The notes under the pieces are model-generated. The model ran no database searches. It was not told where the DNA came from and saw only the letters and a list, made by a program, of their open reading frames with translations. Shown here piece after piece: positions 9,081 through 18,781 of a stretch of 64,000 nucleotides of DNA (its first letter is position 1; each line of letters opens with the position of its first letter). The translations under genes were made by a program, and so were the position numbers. Source of the stretch: G020348185 sp964525045 (GTDB lineage: Bacteria > Nitrospirota > Nitrospiria > Nitrospirales > UBA8639); assembly GCA_964525045.1 (NCBI GenBank), contig CAZGFD010000005.1, positions 150,315 through 214,314 on the forward strand, written 5' to 3'.

Positions 9081-9998
9081 ATGAAGGCCTTAGTGGCATT
9101 AGATGAAATTCGGAAATCCGGCAGGCCCGACATGCAGGGAGGACCCCCAAAACGTCTCCCCTCTTGGTTTAAAGTAAAAATTCAGCAAGGATCGGGTTAT
9201 CTGGATATCCGACACAACGTTGACCGGCGAGGCTTACATACCATTTGTGAGGAAGCCCGTTGCCCTAATATTTGGGAATGCTGGAACAACCGAACAGCTA
9301 CATTTTTGATTTTAGGCGATATTTGCACACGACGATGCCATTATTGTGCCGTCAAAACTGGCCGCCCCGAGGGTTTGGACACAGGAGAACCGGCGCGCGT
9401 TGCTGAAGCGGCCCAGGTATTGACTTTGCGCCATGCAGTGATTACCTCGGTTAACCGTGATGATTTATCCGATGGCGGAGCCTCAGTTTTTGTAGAAACG
9501 ATTCGGCAAATCCGCTATAAGGTACCTTCGTGTACGATTGAAGTCTTAATTCCAGATTTTCAGGGTAAGGCTTCCTCATTGGCTAGCATTATGGAGGCGG
9601 GCCCGGATATCCTGAATCATAATATTGAAACCGTCCCTCGCCTGTTTCCCACGATCAGACCCCAAGGGAAGTTTGACCGGTCCCTCGAACTCTTAAAGCG
9701 AGCCAAGCAATTGGGTGGAACGATCAAATCAGGACTCATGGCCGGTCTGGGAGAAAGTATGGGGGAGCTTCGTGAGGTGATGAATCATCTTCGAAAGGTA
9801 GGGTGTGATATCCTTACTATTGGACAATATCTTCAACCAACCAAGGATCACGAGCCGGTTCATCAGTTCTACACACCTGAGGAATTCCAATCCCTCAAAC
9901 GGGAAGGCCTTGACCTGGGGTTTCGTCATGTTGAATCCGGCCCGCTTGTTAGAAGCTCCTATCACGCCGAGCAACAGACGGAAAAAGCCTTAAACTGA
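9081..9998 (+). CDS. lipA: Lipoyl synthase
   Basis: A radical-SAM enzyme that inserts two sulfurs into octanoyl chains on lipoyl domains. Both clusters are visible: the auxiliary cluster motif CEEARCPNIWEC and the radical-SAM motif CTRRCHYC. The LipA-typical GLMAGLGES and the C-terminal RSSYHAE, whose Ser ligates the auxiliary cluster, are present. At 305 aa it has normal length. AGGAAAAG precedes the ATG. It stands alone, without lipB. Confidence 0.97.
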   Translation: MKALVALDEIRKSGRPDMQGGPPKRLPSWFKVKIQQGSGYLDIRHNVDRRGLHTICEEARCPNIWECWNNRTATFLILGDICTRRCHYCAVKTGRPEGLDTGEPARVAEAAQVLTLRHAVITSVNRDDLSDGGASVFVETIRQIRYKVPSCTIEVLIPDFQGKASSLASIMEAGPDILNHNIETVPRLFPTIRPQGKFDRSLELLKRAKQLGGTIKSGLMAGLGESMGELREVMNHLRKVGCDILTIGQYLQPTKDHEPVHQFYTPEEFQSLKREGLDLGFRHVESGPLVRSSYHAEQQTEKALN

Positions 9999-10071
9999 CA
10001 TATAGGGGCCAGGTTTCTCAATAAAACCCTCACGGACCCTGCGGGAATATGGTATAACAAATAAGTGACCG

Positions 10072-10100
10072 TTGACATCAAGGGGATTACTACTTTTATA
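10072..10100 (+). promoter_or_regulatory. Sigma-70 promoter
   Basis: A consensus TTGACA (10072-10077) is separated by exactly 17 bases from TTTATA (10095-10100). It lies directly upstream of the gene at 10115, giving a very short leader with an AGAGAGGAG ribosome site. Confidence 0.65.
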
Positions 10101-10114
10101 GAAAGAGAGGAGTC

Positions 10115-10606
10115 ATGATACAGAGTGAAAAAAATATACATTTAAAGAGTTATCCCAAGGAGATCAGTCAAGAGGACCGTCATAATGCGTTAATGGAATT
10201 AGCGCAACTGATGGCCAAGTCCGATCAAGATTGGATTACCCAAATGCAATATGATTTAGCTACAGAGAAAAAGCATACACTGCAGTTTTTCATTCGGCAT
10301 TGGGGTTCCTGGGCCAAAGCCGTTCAAGAGGCACGTTCACTCTTGCCGCTTCAACGAAATTTCGCCCCCAAACCATCACCACTCTCAGGATATGTCCAGT
10401 GTATTTGCGGAAAAGCTCAACATTGCCAAGGGCGATTCATGAGTCCGAACAAGCGCAAAATTCGAATGTGTGATCCCTGCCGTGCCTGGTCGGAGGGCGT
10501 GAATGTGGATGAAAACCTCTTATACTTTACCTATGATTATTCCAATGCCAAAAACTCTGCAAAGAAAACCTTGCGAGGAAGGCCAGGAAAGAGTGTCAAG
10601 GCCTGA
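10115..10606 (+). CDS. Small Cys-rich protein of unknown function
   Basis: A 163-aa protein of unknown family. The N-terminal 70 residues are predicted helical (ISQEDRHNALMELAQLM, FFIRHWGSWAKAVQEA). The C-terminal half has Cys residues spaced CICGKAQHC and CDPC, about 20 residues apart, which could form a zinc site. A basic tail (RGRPGKSVKA) resembles an AT-hook-like end and suggests nucleic-acid contact. It has a strong consensus promoter and ribosome site and is monocistronic. No function is assigned. Confidence 0.6.
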   Translation: MIQSEKNIHLKSYPKEISQEDRHNALMELAQLMAKSDQDWITQMQYDLATEKKHTLQFFIRHWGSWAKAVQEARSLLPLQRNFAPKPSPLSGYVQCICGKAQHCQGRFMSPNKRKIRMCDPCRAWSEGVNVDENLLYFTYDYSNAKNSAKKTLRGRPGKSVKA

Positions 10607-10750
10607 AGAGTCATCTCAACAATGACGGCATGGATTTTTTTCATTTGTCAATAAGAGAATTTCATTGTCAATTATAATGTCCGCACTTCCTTGTCTTTCC
10701 CTTAATCTTTACTAAATTTTTCCTTTGGTTCGGTGGGCAATGCCCCCCTT

Positions 10751-10815
10751 AGGATTGTAGGTGCAGCATTTCTTGCTACCTGAATAGGCGAGGCAAGATA
10801 GCGCAGCTACATCCT
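10751..10815. repeat. Imperfect palindromic stem-loop (REP/MITE-like)
   Basis: The ends AGGATTGTAGGTGC and GCGCAGCTACATCCT are imperfect inverted copies, and the pairing continues inward (CTTGCTACC against GGCGAGGCAAG). It lies between the convergent 3' ends of the gene ending at 10606 and cydB, where it could also act as a terminator. Confidence 0.5.
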
Positions 10816-10850
10816 GCTTTCAACATTCATTATTACACTTTTCATCAAGC

Positions 10851-11897
10851 CTACTCATCGTCTCCTAAAGTAGAAGGATCGACCCTGCCCCAAAACGACC
10901 AGTACACATAGACCGTATAAATCAAAACCAGGGCAAGTCCCAGACTGAACCAAATTAGTCCAACCTCCATACTGTAGGCCGAGGTGGCTGCATTATAGAT
11001 GGTGAGATTATTAGCCGGATCTTGCGTTGCAACCAGTATATTCGGGAAAAAGCCCCACGCCGCGCTGCTCAAGAGCGAACCAATAAAGACGCTTGAAGCG
11101 AAGAAGGCTAATAAATCCATTTGTCTCGAGCGAAACCACACCATACCCACAAATGCAGCCAGGGCGAGGATGGGAAAGACATACCCCACCGAATTGGCAT
11201 CGAAGTTGAGACGAAGAGCCGGTTGCACAATTGGGATAGCAAGAATTGCCACAACGGTCAGAAGACCTACCACCCATCCACCCACTTCAGCAATTTGATG
11301 AGCCCGACGATAAATTTCTCCTCCCGTCTTTACCGCTAAATAATGGGCCCCGTGGACCGTGAGAATGGCCGCTCCGACTATCCCCATTAAGACCGTGTAC
11401 CAATCCAGGATTCCGGGATTTGGACCTGTCATAAATGTGGTCCAAAACGCTGTAAAAAAATATCCGTCGGCATTAAGTGGCACTCCGCGAATGAGATTTC
11501 CCAACGCGGCTCCAAACACAATAGCCAGAAGCAGGCTGGCGAAGGGAAACACTGCATCCCAGAAGCTTCGCCATAAGGGATTGGGCAAATAGGATCGGAC
11601 CTTTATCGAGATCCCTCGCAGCATCAAGAGCCATAGAACCAACATTAATGCCAGGTAAAACCCACTGAATCCCGCCGAATAGGCTTTAGGAAAAGCAAAA
11701 AACAGCAACCCTCCCCCTGCCAGAAGATAGACCTCGTTTCCATGCCAAACAGGCCCGAACGTATTGAGCACCACCCGACGTTCAACATCAGTTCGAGCAA
11801 CGATCCAATAGATGATACCCGCTCCGAATACAAATCCGTCCAGGATGATGTACATGACCAGGAAAAAAGCAATGGCCCCATACCAGAAGACTTCCAC
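10851..11897 (-). CDS. cydB: Cytochrome bd quinol oxidase subunit II
   Basis: Subunit II of the membrane quinol oxidase that reduces O2 to water without proton pumping. The 348-aa protein has about eight TM helices and the CydB start pattern (LDGFVFGAGI after TM1) and WHGNEVYLLAGG, conserved in the family. A GTG start abuts the cydA stop codon, so the two are translationally coupled. CydB scaffolds the haem-bearing CydA. No cydX-sized frame was identified after it. The same strand continues to a palindromic element at 10751. Confidence 0.92.
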   Translation of the reverse strand: MEVFWYGAIAFFLVMYIILDGFVFGAGIIYWIVARTDVERRVVLNTFGPVWHGNEVYLLAGGGLLFFAFPKAYSAGFSGFYLALMLVLWLLMLRGISIKVRSYLPNPLWRSFWDAVFPFASLLLAIVFGAALGNLIRGVPLNADGYFFTAFWTTFMTGPNPGILDWYTVLMGIVGAAILTVHGAHYLAVKTGGEIYRRAHQIAEVGGWVVGLLTVVAILAIPIVQPALRLNFDANSVGYVFPILALAAFVGMVWFRSRQMDLLAFFASSVFIGSLLSSAAWGFFPNILVATQDPANNLTIYNAATSAYSMEVGLIWFSLGLALVLIYTVYVYWSFWGRVDPSTLGDDE

Positions 11898-13274
11898 TTA
11901 GTGCCCCTCACTTTTCCCGGGTCGTATAGGGACCATTCCCGACTTGGATCCACTGTGTTGTGGGAGGGGGCCCTTGCTGACAACTCCGAACAACAGAAAA
12001 AGAAACAACAAGCCCAAAAAGAAGTACATGCCAAGAAATCCTAAGAGGGTGAAAAGGGCATTACCCGAACCCACTAAAGGGGAACCGCCCTCAACTGTTT
12101 TCAGAATCCCATAAATCAACCAGGGTTGACGTCCGAGTTCCGCTGTCATCCACCCTGCAGTATTGGCAATATATGGAAAGGGTGCACTGACCATAATAAT
12201 CCATAAAAGCCATTTGGTTTGAAAAAGTTTATTTCTCCAGAGCATGAGTACGGACAACATCATGACCGCAACGAAAAGGGTACCCAACCCCACCATGACA
12301 TGGTAGGAATAATAGAGTAGTGGAATATTATCCGGCCATTCCTCTCTTGGGAATGCCTCGAGTCCCTTTAATTCTGCACCAAAATGCTTATACACGAGAA
12401 AACTAAGCACGCCAGGCACAATCAGTGGGTTATCCAGCGTCAAATTTTCCATATTAGGCTGACCAAATATCACCATGCCGGCTCCCTTTTCGGTCTCAAA
12501 CAACCCCTCAAAAGCCGCACCGGTGACCGGCTGGTATTCGAAGACTTGGATGGCCGCTCCATGACCAGTGGGAAACAACAACAGGACGCTGGCGATGGCG
12601 CCAGCGACGACTCCTGTTTGGAGAAAGGTCCGTGAATACGCTACATGAACCTTGGAAAGTTGGTAAAATGCGCCCACAGCAGCCATGACAAAGGAACCCG
12701 TGGCCACTGCCGCGGCCATATTATGAGGGTATTGCCACACTAACCACGGATTCGTAAGGAGTTTGGAAAAACTTTCCAATTGAACACCGCCATTGGGGTC
12801 TACCGCATACCCCACGGGATGTTGCATCCAGGCATTTGTGGCAATGATAAAGTAACCGGACAGCCAGGAACCGAGAAAAAGCATCAGAGCGGAAATCCAA
12901 TGAATGAGAGGGCCTAATCGTTCACCGTACAATAATATTCCAAGAAAAAAGGATTCCAGGAAGAAAGCAAACAATCCTTCCATGGCCAACGTGGTACCGA
13001 TTACCCCTCCTGCGAAATTAGAAAATTTGGCCCAGTTGGTACCAAATTGGAATTCCATTGGAATGCCGGTCACTACTCCAAACGCAAAACTCAATCCAAA
13101 GACCTTGATCCAAAATTTAGCGGCTCCCTCGTAATGTTCATCATGGAACCAATAGGAACGCGTTTTAAAATAGACAATCAGGACCGCCAACCCCATGGTC
13201 AATTGAGGAAACAAATAGTGGAAAATTACCGTAATGGCGAATTGCAATCGGTCGTAGGTGACGTCAAGTTCCAT
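11898..13274 (-). CDS. cydA: Cytochrome bd quinol oxidase subunit I
   Basis: The haem-binding subunit of cytochrome bd oxidase. Starting at ATG 13274 puts the haem b595/d ligand at His19, as in E. coli, which argues against the GTG at 13292. Visible family motifs are MEGLFAFFLES with the two haem-region Glu residues and ELGRQPW near the end of the Q-loop side. At 458 aa it is shorter than E. coli CydA (522 aa), as in short-Q-loop or CIO-type enzymes. Such bd-like oxidases occur in several copies in Nitrospira. It is the first gene of cydAB. Confidence 0.93.
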   Translation of the reverse strand: MELDVTYDRLQFAITVIFHYLFPQLTMGLAVLIVYFKTRSYWFHDEHYEGAAKFWIKVFGLSFAFGVVTGIPMEFQFGTNWAKFSNFAGGVIGTTLAMEGLFAFFLESFFLGILLYGERLGPLIHWISALMLFLGSWLSGYFIIATNAWMQHPVGYAVDPNGGVQLESFSKLLTNPWLVWQYPHNMAAAVATGSFVMAAVGAFYQLSKVHVAYSRTFLQTGVVAGAIASVLLLFPTGHGAAIQVFEYQPVTGAAFEGLFETEKGAGMVIFGQPNMENLTLDNPLIVPGVLSFLVYKHFGAELKGLEAFPREEWPDNIPLLYYSYHVMVGLGTLFVAVMMLSVLMLWRNKLFQTKWLLWIIMVSAPFPYIANTAGWMTAELGRQPWLIYGILKTVEGGSPLVGSGNALFTLLGFLGMYFFLGLLFLFLLFGVVSKGPLPQHSGSKSGMVPIRPGKSEGH

Positions 13275-13492
13275 GCCGGGCTCGAGCCTCACTTAAGAAA
13301 TTGTTAATCCGGGTCAATTCAATGGTCAAAAAGAACAAAGCCGTCTATAGGAAAATTGTACACCGCCGCTCCTTCCAACACCAGGTTGAGGGCAATACGT
13401 GACAGGTATTCGGTAAACGTTTCCAAAATATGGTAAATTGCCTGAAAACCCGTTGTTCTTAAAAACAGGCCACCTGCTGAAAGAGGGATTGT

Positions 13493-14353
13493 ATGAAGCC
13501 AGGAGTAGCCGCAGTTCTGCTCATTCATTGTAACGATCAAAAAGGCATTGTGGCCCGCGTGGCCGGATTCATTCATGATTTTGGGGGGAATATCCTTGAT
13601 TCAGACCATCACACGGACCAGGAAACCGGGGATTTCCTCATGCGAATGGTCTTTGATCTGGATGGGTTTCAGATTCCCAAAGAAGAAATCGGTTTGTCCT
13701 TTGCCCCTGTAGCCAAAATTTTCGGCATTTCCTACCAACTGTACTTCTTAGACGAGCGACCTCGTGTAGGCATCCTCGTCTCACACCTCGATCATTGCTT
13801 GGCCGACCTGCTGCAAAGGCAAAGACGTGGTGAATTGCAGATTGATATCCCTCTGATCGTGTCGAATCATGAGGTGTGCAAGTTCTGGGCTGAATTACTC
13901 AATATCCCATTTAAGTATTTTCCCATTCAGGATGGGGAAAAACCAAAACAGGAGGAACAGGTGCTCAATGCCTTTATCCCTGAACGCGTTTCGTTGATCG
14001 TGATGGCCCGGTACATGCAAATTTTGAGTAAAAATTTCCTGGAGCGAATCGGTTGCCCGATCATCAATATTCACCATTCGTTTCTCCCAGCGTTTATGGG
14101 AGCCAAACCGTATCACCAAGCCTATCAGCGGGGAGTCAAAATTATTGGAGCCACCGCCCACTATGCCACAGTTGATTTGGACGAAGGTCCCATTATTGGG
14201 CAAGACGTCATTCGCATTGGACATCGGGATTCCATTCAGGACCTCATCCGAAAGGGTCGGGATCTTGAAGTGATGGTCTTAGCGAGGGCTTTGCGGCTCC
14301 ATATAGAACATCGGGTGCTGGTATATGGACAGAAGACGGTCATCTTTGATTAG
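13493..14353 (+). CDS. purU: Formyltetrahydrofolate deformylase
   Basis: Hydrolyses 10-formyl-THF to THF and formate, balancing one-carbon pools. The 286-aa protein has an N-terminal ACT domain (~residues 7-85; QKGIVARVAGFIHD) and a formyltransferase-fold catalytic domain with INIHHSFLPAF, the Asn/His active-site segment, and DEGPIIGQD, which carries the catalytic Asp region. Length matches the family. AGAGGGATT precedes the ATG. It is divergent from cydA and has no folate gene nearby. Confidence 0.95.
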   Translation: MKPGVAAVLLIHCNDQKGIVARVAGFIHDFGGNILDSDHHTDQETGDFLMRMVFDLDGFQIPKEEIGLSFAPVAKIFGISYQLYFLDERPRVGILVSHLDHCLADLLQRQRRGELQIDIPLIVSNHEVCKFWAELLNIPFKYFPIQDGEKPKQEEQVLNAFIPERVSLIVMARYMQILSKNFLERIGCPIINIHHSFLPAFMGAKPYHQAYQRGVKIIGATAHYATVDLDEGPIIGQDVIRIGHRDSIQDLIRKGRDLEVMVLARALRLHIEHRVLVYGQKTVIFD

Positions 14354-14471
14354 AGGACCTAGCAAAAGTTTCAGGTTTCCAGTTTCAGTTTGTTGTAAAA
14401 AGAGAAAAGCTTCCAGTTGGCAATTTGGAATGGAGAAAAGGAACCTCATGCTGATTCCTAAAAAAACAATA

Positions 14472-16247
14472 TTATTCTTTTTGAAGGAAAATGAGTTGGC
14501 CGCCTTCGACTAAATTGCTTTCCTGAATCACTCCATCCTTAATCGTGTGGGCTTGTATTGTGGCAATGAACAATTTTTCTCCTCTCTTCGTTTCAAAAAA
14601 CGCCGATACATCAAGAACACCAGAGGATTCCCATCTCCCAACGAAATGAGGTTCTTTATCAGTGGTGCCGGGTGGGAAAATCCGGGAACGATCCATCTGT
14701 GCAATACGCTGGATATTTCCGCTATTGGGATTCAGGCGCCAGATCGATGCTTCTTCTCCAGACCTGCTCCCGAAAAAAGGGGCAATCTCCTTTGCGTTAT
14801 CTTCCTGAACATAAATGTACCCGTCCTGTGCCCAATCAAGATTATCAGGGCTGCGGATGCCGTGATCGGGGCTTTCTACCTGTCCACCACCTGAATCATC
14901 CCCGTCGTACAGAATCGTGAGGGTAGCTTGTAGATTTTTTAAATCAACATCGACCTGGTATATGGTTCCCCACGAATCATGACCATTGTACACGCTTGCT
15001 CGCCCGGTCGAAGCAAAGACTACCCTTGTGCCTCTCGTGCGATGCGTACTGACATCTTCCGGACGAGTAAATTGGAAAGCCCCGCCCGCTTTGGCTTCTC
15101 GCCGAAGCGTGAACCCATTTTTATATCCATACTCATCATATCCGTCCTTATAAGCTTTCGATGAATCGAATACCTTTAATTCCTGCCATGTTCCAGTCAC
15201 CATTGATCCCGTCCCCTTAAACTGAGAAACCGTGGTAACTCTCTCATCCGCTACAAAATAATAAAGGTTCCCTACCACTAAGCCATTTCGATTTAAAAAA
15301 TCGTTGGTTGGCACAGGAACACCAGGGGGCAAAGCCTCACGGATTTCGAAAAGCGAAGCATGCTTTTTCCCAATGTATAACCACAACGGTGCCGCGACGA
15401 CATGTTGGGGGGGCGTTGTTTCACCCGCCACGCGGCCAAAATTTTCGGGGGCATCCGTTTGAGGAGTCGTATCATCACCTATCAACATGGCCACACGGTC
15501 CCCAGAAACATCTAAGGGAGCAATGTTTTCAAAATTCATACGCCCTGTGGCCGAAACGCCGTGCAGAACGCCTCTTTCCACATCTAATACCCACAAGGAC
15601 CCACCATAGCGGTGAATCAGAGGATCACCCACTTCTTCTCCTAAAACATACAGGTTATCCACAAAACCGTATCTTCCACTTTCAATTAGGGTTGCGGAGC
15701 AAAACCGGGAGAACCCTTCGTATTTCTTTCCTTTTCGACTTATCTGTTCCGAATTTGTGACGACCACACCCAGGCGATCAAAAACTGAATCATAGGCCAT
15801 TCCGCTATTCACGATTTTTCGGGCACTCGGATTCAGGTCCAGGAGACTGATTCGCGCTCCGGTCAAAACCGTCCCATTTTTCAATATGTAGGAGTACCCT
15901 GCCGATTTTTTCAATTCATGGTTGATGAGAACCCGAACGGTGTTATCAGTCATTCGGAAAGCCCCAATCCCATCGAGCATTCCGACAGGTTGGTATTGAT
16001 TCGGGTAAAGTGCTGGATCGAGGGTTGGAAGTCGATCGCCCACGGTAAAAATCGGTGTAACCTGCCAGCCCTGAATTCCATTCATCATTGGGGTTAACGA
16101 TACCGATTTCGACTCCGATCTTACCGGAGTCCCAAAACCCGCCAGGCAGAGAGAAACCGATGCGCTTACCAGTAATCCCTTAAGATAGATTGGAATTTTC
16201 ACAGGTTTGCGAATTTGGCATAAGGAGGTTTCCCTCCGTTCATTCAA
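14472..16247 (-). CDS. PhoX-like (DUF839) secreted beta-propeller protein
   Basis: A 591-aa exported protein with a signal peptide (hydrophobic segment ~22-42, cleavage near VRSES). The PhoX/DUF839 pattern is seen in VLINHE early and in SPDNLDWAQDGYIYVQED and SIWRLNP late, as in the calcium-dependent alkaline phosphatase PhoX and relatives. PhoX hydrolyses phosphomonoesters, but no Tat twin-arginine motif is evident and the metal ligands cannot be checked by eye, so enzymatic function is only possible. The TTG start is weak; a short GGAGG-GAAA-CCTCC hairpin lies near it and a GTG at 16202 is an alternative. The ferredoxin/MBL gene lies 45 bases upstream on the same strand. Confidence 0.7.
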   Translation of the reverse strand: MNERRETSLCQIRKPVKIPIYLKGLLVSASVSLCLAGFGTPVRSESKSVSLTPMMNGIQGWQVTPIFTVGDRLPTLDPALYPNQYQPVGMLDGIGAFRMTDNTVRVLINHELKKSAGYSYILKNGTVLTGARISLLDLNPSARKIVNSGMAYDSVFDRLGVVVTNSEQISRKGKKYEGFSRFCSATLIESGRYGFVDNLYVLGEEVGDPLIHRYGGSLWVLDVERGVLHGVSATGRMNFENIAPLDVSGDRVAMLIGDDTTPQTDAPENFGRVAGETTPPQHVVAAPLWLYIGKKHASLFEIREALPPGVPVPTNDFLNRNGLVVGNLYYFVADERVTTVSQFKGTGSMVTGTWQELKVFDSSKAYKDGYDEYGYKNGFTLRREAKAGGAFQFTRPEDVSTHRTRGTRVVFASTGRASVYNGHDSWGTIYQVDVDLKNLQATLTILYDGDDSGGGQVESPDHGIRSPDNLDWAQDGYIYVQEDNAKEIAPFFGSRSGEEASIWRLNPNSGNIQRIAQMDRSRIFPPGTTDKEPHFVGRWESSGVLDVSAFFETKRGEKLFIATIQAHTIKDGVIQESNLVEGGQLIFLQKE

Positions 16248-16292
16248 AATATTGAAAATGTTGACTGTATCAATAGCCCGTTGGGTCTTGTT

Positions 16293-17177
16293 CTAAATCT
16301 TGAGGATTTGACCACTTTGGAAGCTTTGGACTAATCGGTTTAGTTCGCATCGCATGTTTGAAGACGGTAAGTGGACGCGGCTACCATGCCCGGGCAAGAC
16401 CCATTCGAATGGGTAATTCAGTAGGAGCCTGGTCGACTGTTGAAGCTGTTTTCCATTCCAGACATAAACTGACGGAATTTCCAAAGTTTTCGTGTCTCGG
16501 TCCCACCAAAGGTGGTCACCGGTGAATAAAAATCTTTGTTTATACAATAGAGCCATACTGCCCGGGGTATGCCCAGGAACGGGAATAATCAAAAAATCAT
16601 GACCTAATTGAAAAGGACAGAATTCATTCACAATCCATTCCGCACCTGGCATCGCCTCAGCATCGTCGGCATGGATAATTCGAGTTGCATGGAACCGAGA
16701 AGCATACCGGGCCGCTTCAGCCACATCATCTTCATGGCTTAAGAAAATGAATTTGATCCCTCCCATTCGATCAAACGCCTCCAAGAGAGGGCGGACATAG
16801 CGAGGAGAATCGATGAGCCAATTTCCTTCCTGATGGTGAATAAAATAACTATGTGCTCCGAAAGATTTTTCAGAATTAAAACCGGTATAGTACACTTCAT
16901 TTTCCAAATGAAGAGGAAAACTTTTCTGGGCCTGAGATAAGAGATTTTTGTCAGGGTGGACCGTCCCAATCGAGCCGACGGGACATGCAAGAAGAGAACG
17001 ATACGCTTCAAGCATTTCGCGCTCCGTCACCGGCTGATGAGAAACCGATGAATACTCCCCAATTTCACGAAAGCTCAAGGGGGCTAATTGACGACATGTA
17101 TCACAGTTAATGCAGGTGTGATCAACAAAGAAGTTTCCCTCTACGTTTGTTGTAAGGCGCTTGCTCTGGTTCGCCAC
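16293..17177 (-). CDS. Ferredoxin-like domain fused to metallo-beta-lactamase-fold protein
   Basis: A 294-aa fusion. Residues ~15-80 resemble a single-cluster ferredoxin (CINCDTC then a distant ACPVGS). The rest is an MBL fold with PGHTPGS, LFTGDHLWW and LPGHGSRVHL. In similar ferredoxin-MBL proteins I recall the first metal motif as HxDDVADH; here it is HEDDVAEA, so the second ligand pair is replaced. It may have lost hydrolase activity or use one metal. The GTG at 17177 has GGAGA seven bases upstream and is preferred over the TTG at 17210. It probably forms an operon with the PhoX-like gene. Confidence 0.72.
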   Translation of the reverse strand: MANQSKRLTTNVEGNFFVDHTCINCDTCRQLAPLSFREIGEYSSVSHQPVTEREMLEAYRSLLACPVGSIGTVHPDKNLLSQAQKSFPLHLENEVYYTGFNSEKSFGAHSYFIHHQEGNWLIDSPRYVRPLLEAFDRMGGIKFIFLSHEDDVAEAARYASRFHATRIIHADDAEAMPGAEWIVNEFCPFQLGHDFLIIPVPGHTPGSMALLYKQRFLFTGDHLWWDRDTKTLEIPSVYVWNGKQLQQSTRLLLNYPFEWVLPGHGSRVHLPSSNMRCELNRLVQSFQSGQILKI

Positions 17178-17424
17178 GTTCAATCTCCAATTCTCAGGGA
17201 AACAAGCCAATGACTATTCCCACTACACCGCGTTTTTATCCGATTTGTCAATTCCACACAAAGAAGTTACTCTTACAGACCTCTAATGTTCAAAATAGAA
17301 CTAATGGGTACCCTGAGATTGTTTCTTTCTCCGAAAAACTCAAGGCGCTTGATACATACCTGTGACGACCTTTGCCCTCTTGAGTAATCCCCCAACATTC
17401 TTAAGGCAGAAAAAATTTGAGAAC

Positions 17425-17457
17425 ACCCGTTTCGCCATCCGGGAAACGGGTTATAAT
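17425..17457 (+). promoter_or_regulatory. Dyad operator next to a TATAAT box, gltA promoter region
   Basis: A perfect 9-bp inverted repeat (17425-17433 with 17443-17451, 9-base spacer; ACCCGTTTC and GAAACGGGT) ends directly at TATAAT (17452-17457), about 107 bases before gltA. It covers the expected -35 region, which is itself weak, so a regulator binding here is plausible. Confidence 0.45.
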
Positions 17458-17563
17458 ATGAATAGGGAAGGCAAAAAAGGTTCAAGGCTGCTTCAACCAA
17501 TGATCCCTATTAATAGGACGGTGACAACGAAAGTTTCTAAATTTCATTCACAGGTGAATCCTC

Positions 17564-18709
17564 ATGCGTGATTTCTTTCCAGGATTGGCTGGCGTCCCCG
17601 CTGCCAAATCCACGATCAGTTCGGTAGACGGACTTCAGGGTATCTTGGAATATCGTGGAATCCGGATTGAGGATTTGGCCCGACAAAGCTCCTTTACAGA
17701 AACATGCTATCTATTGTTGTTTGGCCGCCTCCCCACTAAACCGGAATTAGAACAATTTCATGCAGATCTCACCTATCACCGTCGAATCAAATATCGCATT
17801 ACCGATCTGATTAAGTGTCTTCCGGAACAGGGGCACCCGATGGATGCCCTACAAGCCGCTGTTGCTGCCCTGGGAATGTATTACCCTGTTCAAAGGGTGG
17901 TAGAGGAAGAAACGCGGTACTGGTCGGCCGTCCGACTTGTTGCAAAGCTTCCCACTATTGTCGCCGCATTTGCACGTATTCGGCGAGGCGATGATAACAT
18001 TCAACCACGTGATGATCTTTCGTATGCCGAGAATTTCTTTTACATGATGTTTGAACGTGTGCCCAATCCGACTGTGGCCAAGGTATTTGACATCTGCCTC
18101 ATCCTTCATGCGGAACATACCATAAATGCTTCCACGTTCAGTGGTATGGTCACCGCCTCCACCCTGGTAGACCCCTATAGTGTCATTTCATCAGCAATTG
18201 GAACCTTGAAAGGTCCTCTCCATGGTGGAGCCAATGAGGCGGTGATTCATATGCTGCAGGAGATTGGCTCGACTGAAAACGTCCCAGCCTACATCGACCA
18301 AAAACTTCACGACAAAGAAAAAATCATGGGATTTGGCCATCGTATCTATAAAGTTAAGGATCCCCGGGCCATTGTGCTTCAAGAGCTTGCCAAGGAAATG
18401 GAACCCACGAAGGAGAGTGGAAGACTCTTTCATATTGCCCGTGCCGTTGAACGTGAAATGGGGAATCGGGTGGGGCACAAGGGGATTCGTCCAAACATAG
18501 ATTTTTACTCAGGCATCCTTTACCATCAGATGCACATTGAGACAGACCTCTTTACTCCCATTTTCGCCATGGCGCGGGTGGCGGGATGGCTCGCTCATTG
18601 TTTTGAGCAATATCAGGAAAACCATCTTTTCCGCCCCACTCAAATTTATGAAGGTCTCCACAATCAGCCGTATGAACCTCTGGAATCCAGACAACCCCCA
18701 ACACCCTAA
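17564..18709 (+). CDS. gltA: Citrate synthase
   Basis: Condenses oxaloacetate and acetyl-CoA into citrate. The 381-aa protein carries the catalytic His segments GPLHGGANE and GFGHRIYK and a C-terminal region with RPNIDFYSG containing the catalytic Asp. It is the short (type II-like) form of citrate synthase. It directly precedes sdhA (72-base gap), so TCA genes are clustered. Nitrospira runs both oxidative and reductive TCA steps; which direction this enzyme serves cannot be told from sequence. A dyad overlaps its probable promoter. Confidence 0.95.
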   Translation: MRDFFPGLAGVPAAKSTISSVDGLQGILEYRGIRIEDLARQSSFTETCYLLLFGRLPTKPELEQFHADLTYHRRIKYRITDLIKCLPEQGHPMDALQAAVAALGMYYPVQRVVEEETRYWSAVRLVAKLPTIVAAFARIRRGDDNIQPRDDLSYAENFFYMMFERVPNPTVAKVFDICLILHAEHTINASTFSGMVTASTLVDPYSVISSAIGTLKGPLHGGANEAVIHMLQEIGSTENVPAYIDQKLHDKEKIMGFGHRIYKVKDPRAIVLQELAKEMEPTKESGRLFHIARAVEREMGNRVGHKGIRPNIDFYSGILYHQMHIETDLFTPIFAMARVAGWLAHCFEQYQENHLFRPTQIYEGLHNQPYEPLESRQPPTP

Positions 18710-18781
18710 TCCCTTACCCTCTTCCTGGGCGTCCCAAGGCCTTGAGGAAGCTCACCCATTCATGAAAATAGGTTTTTACCC

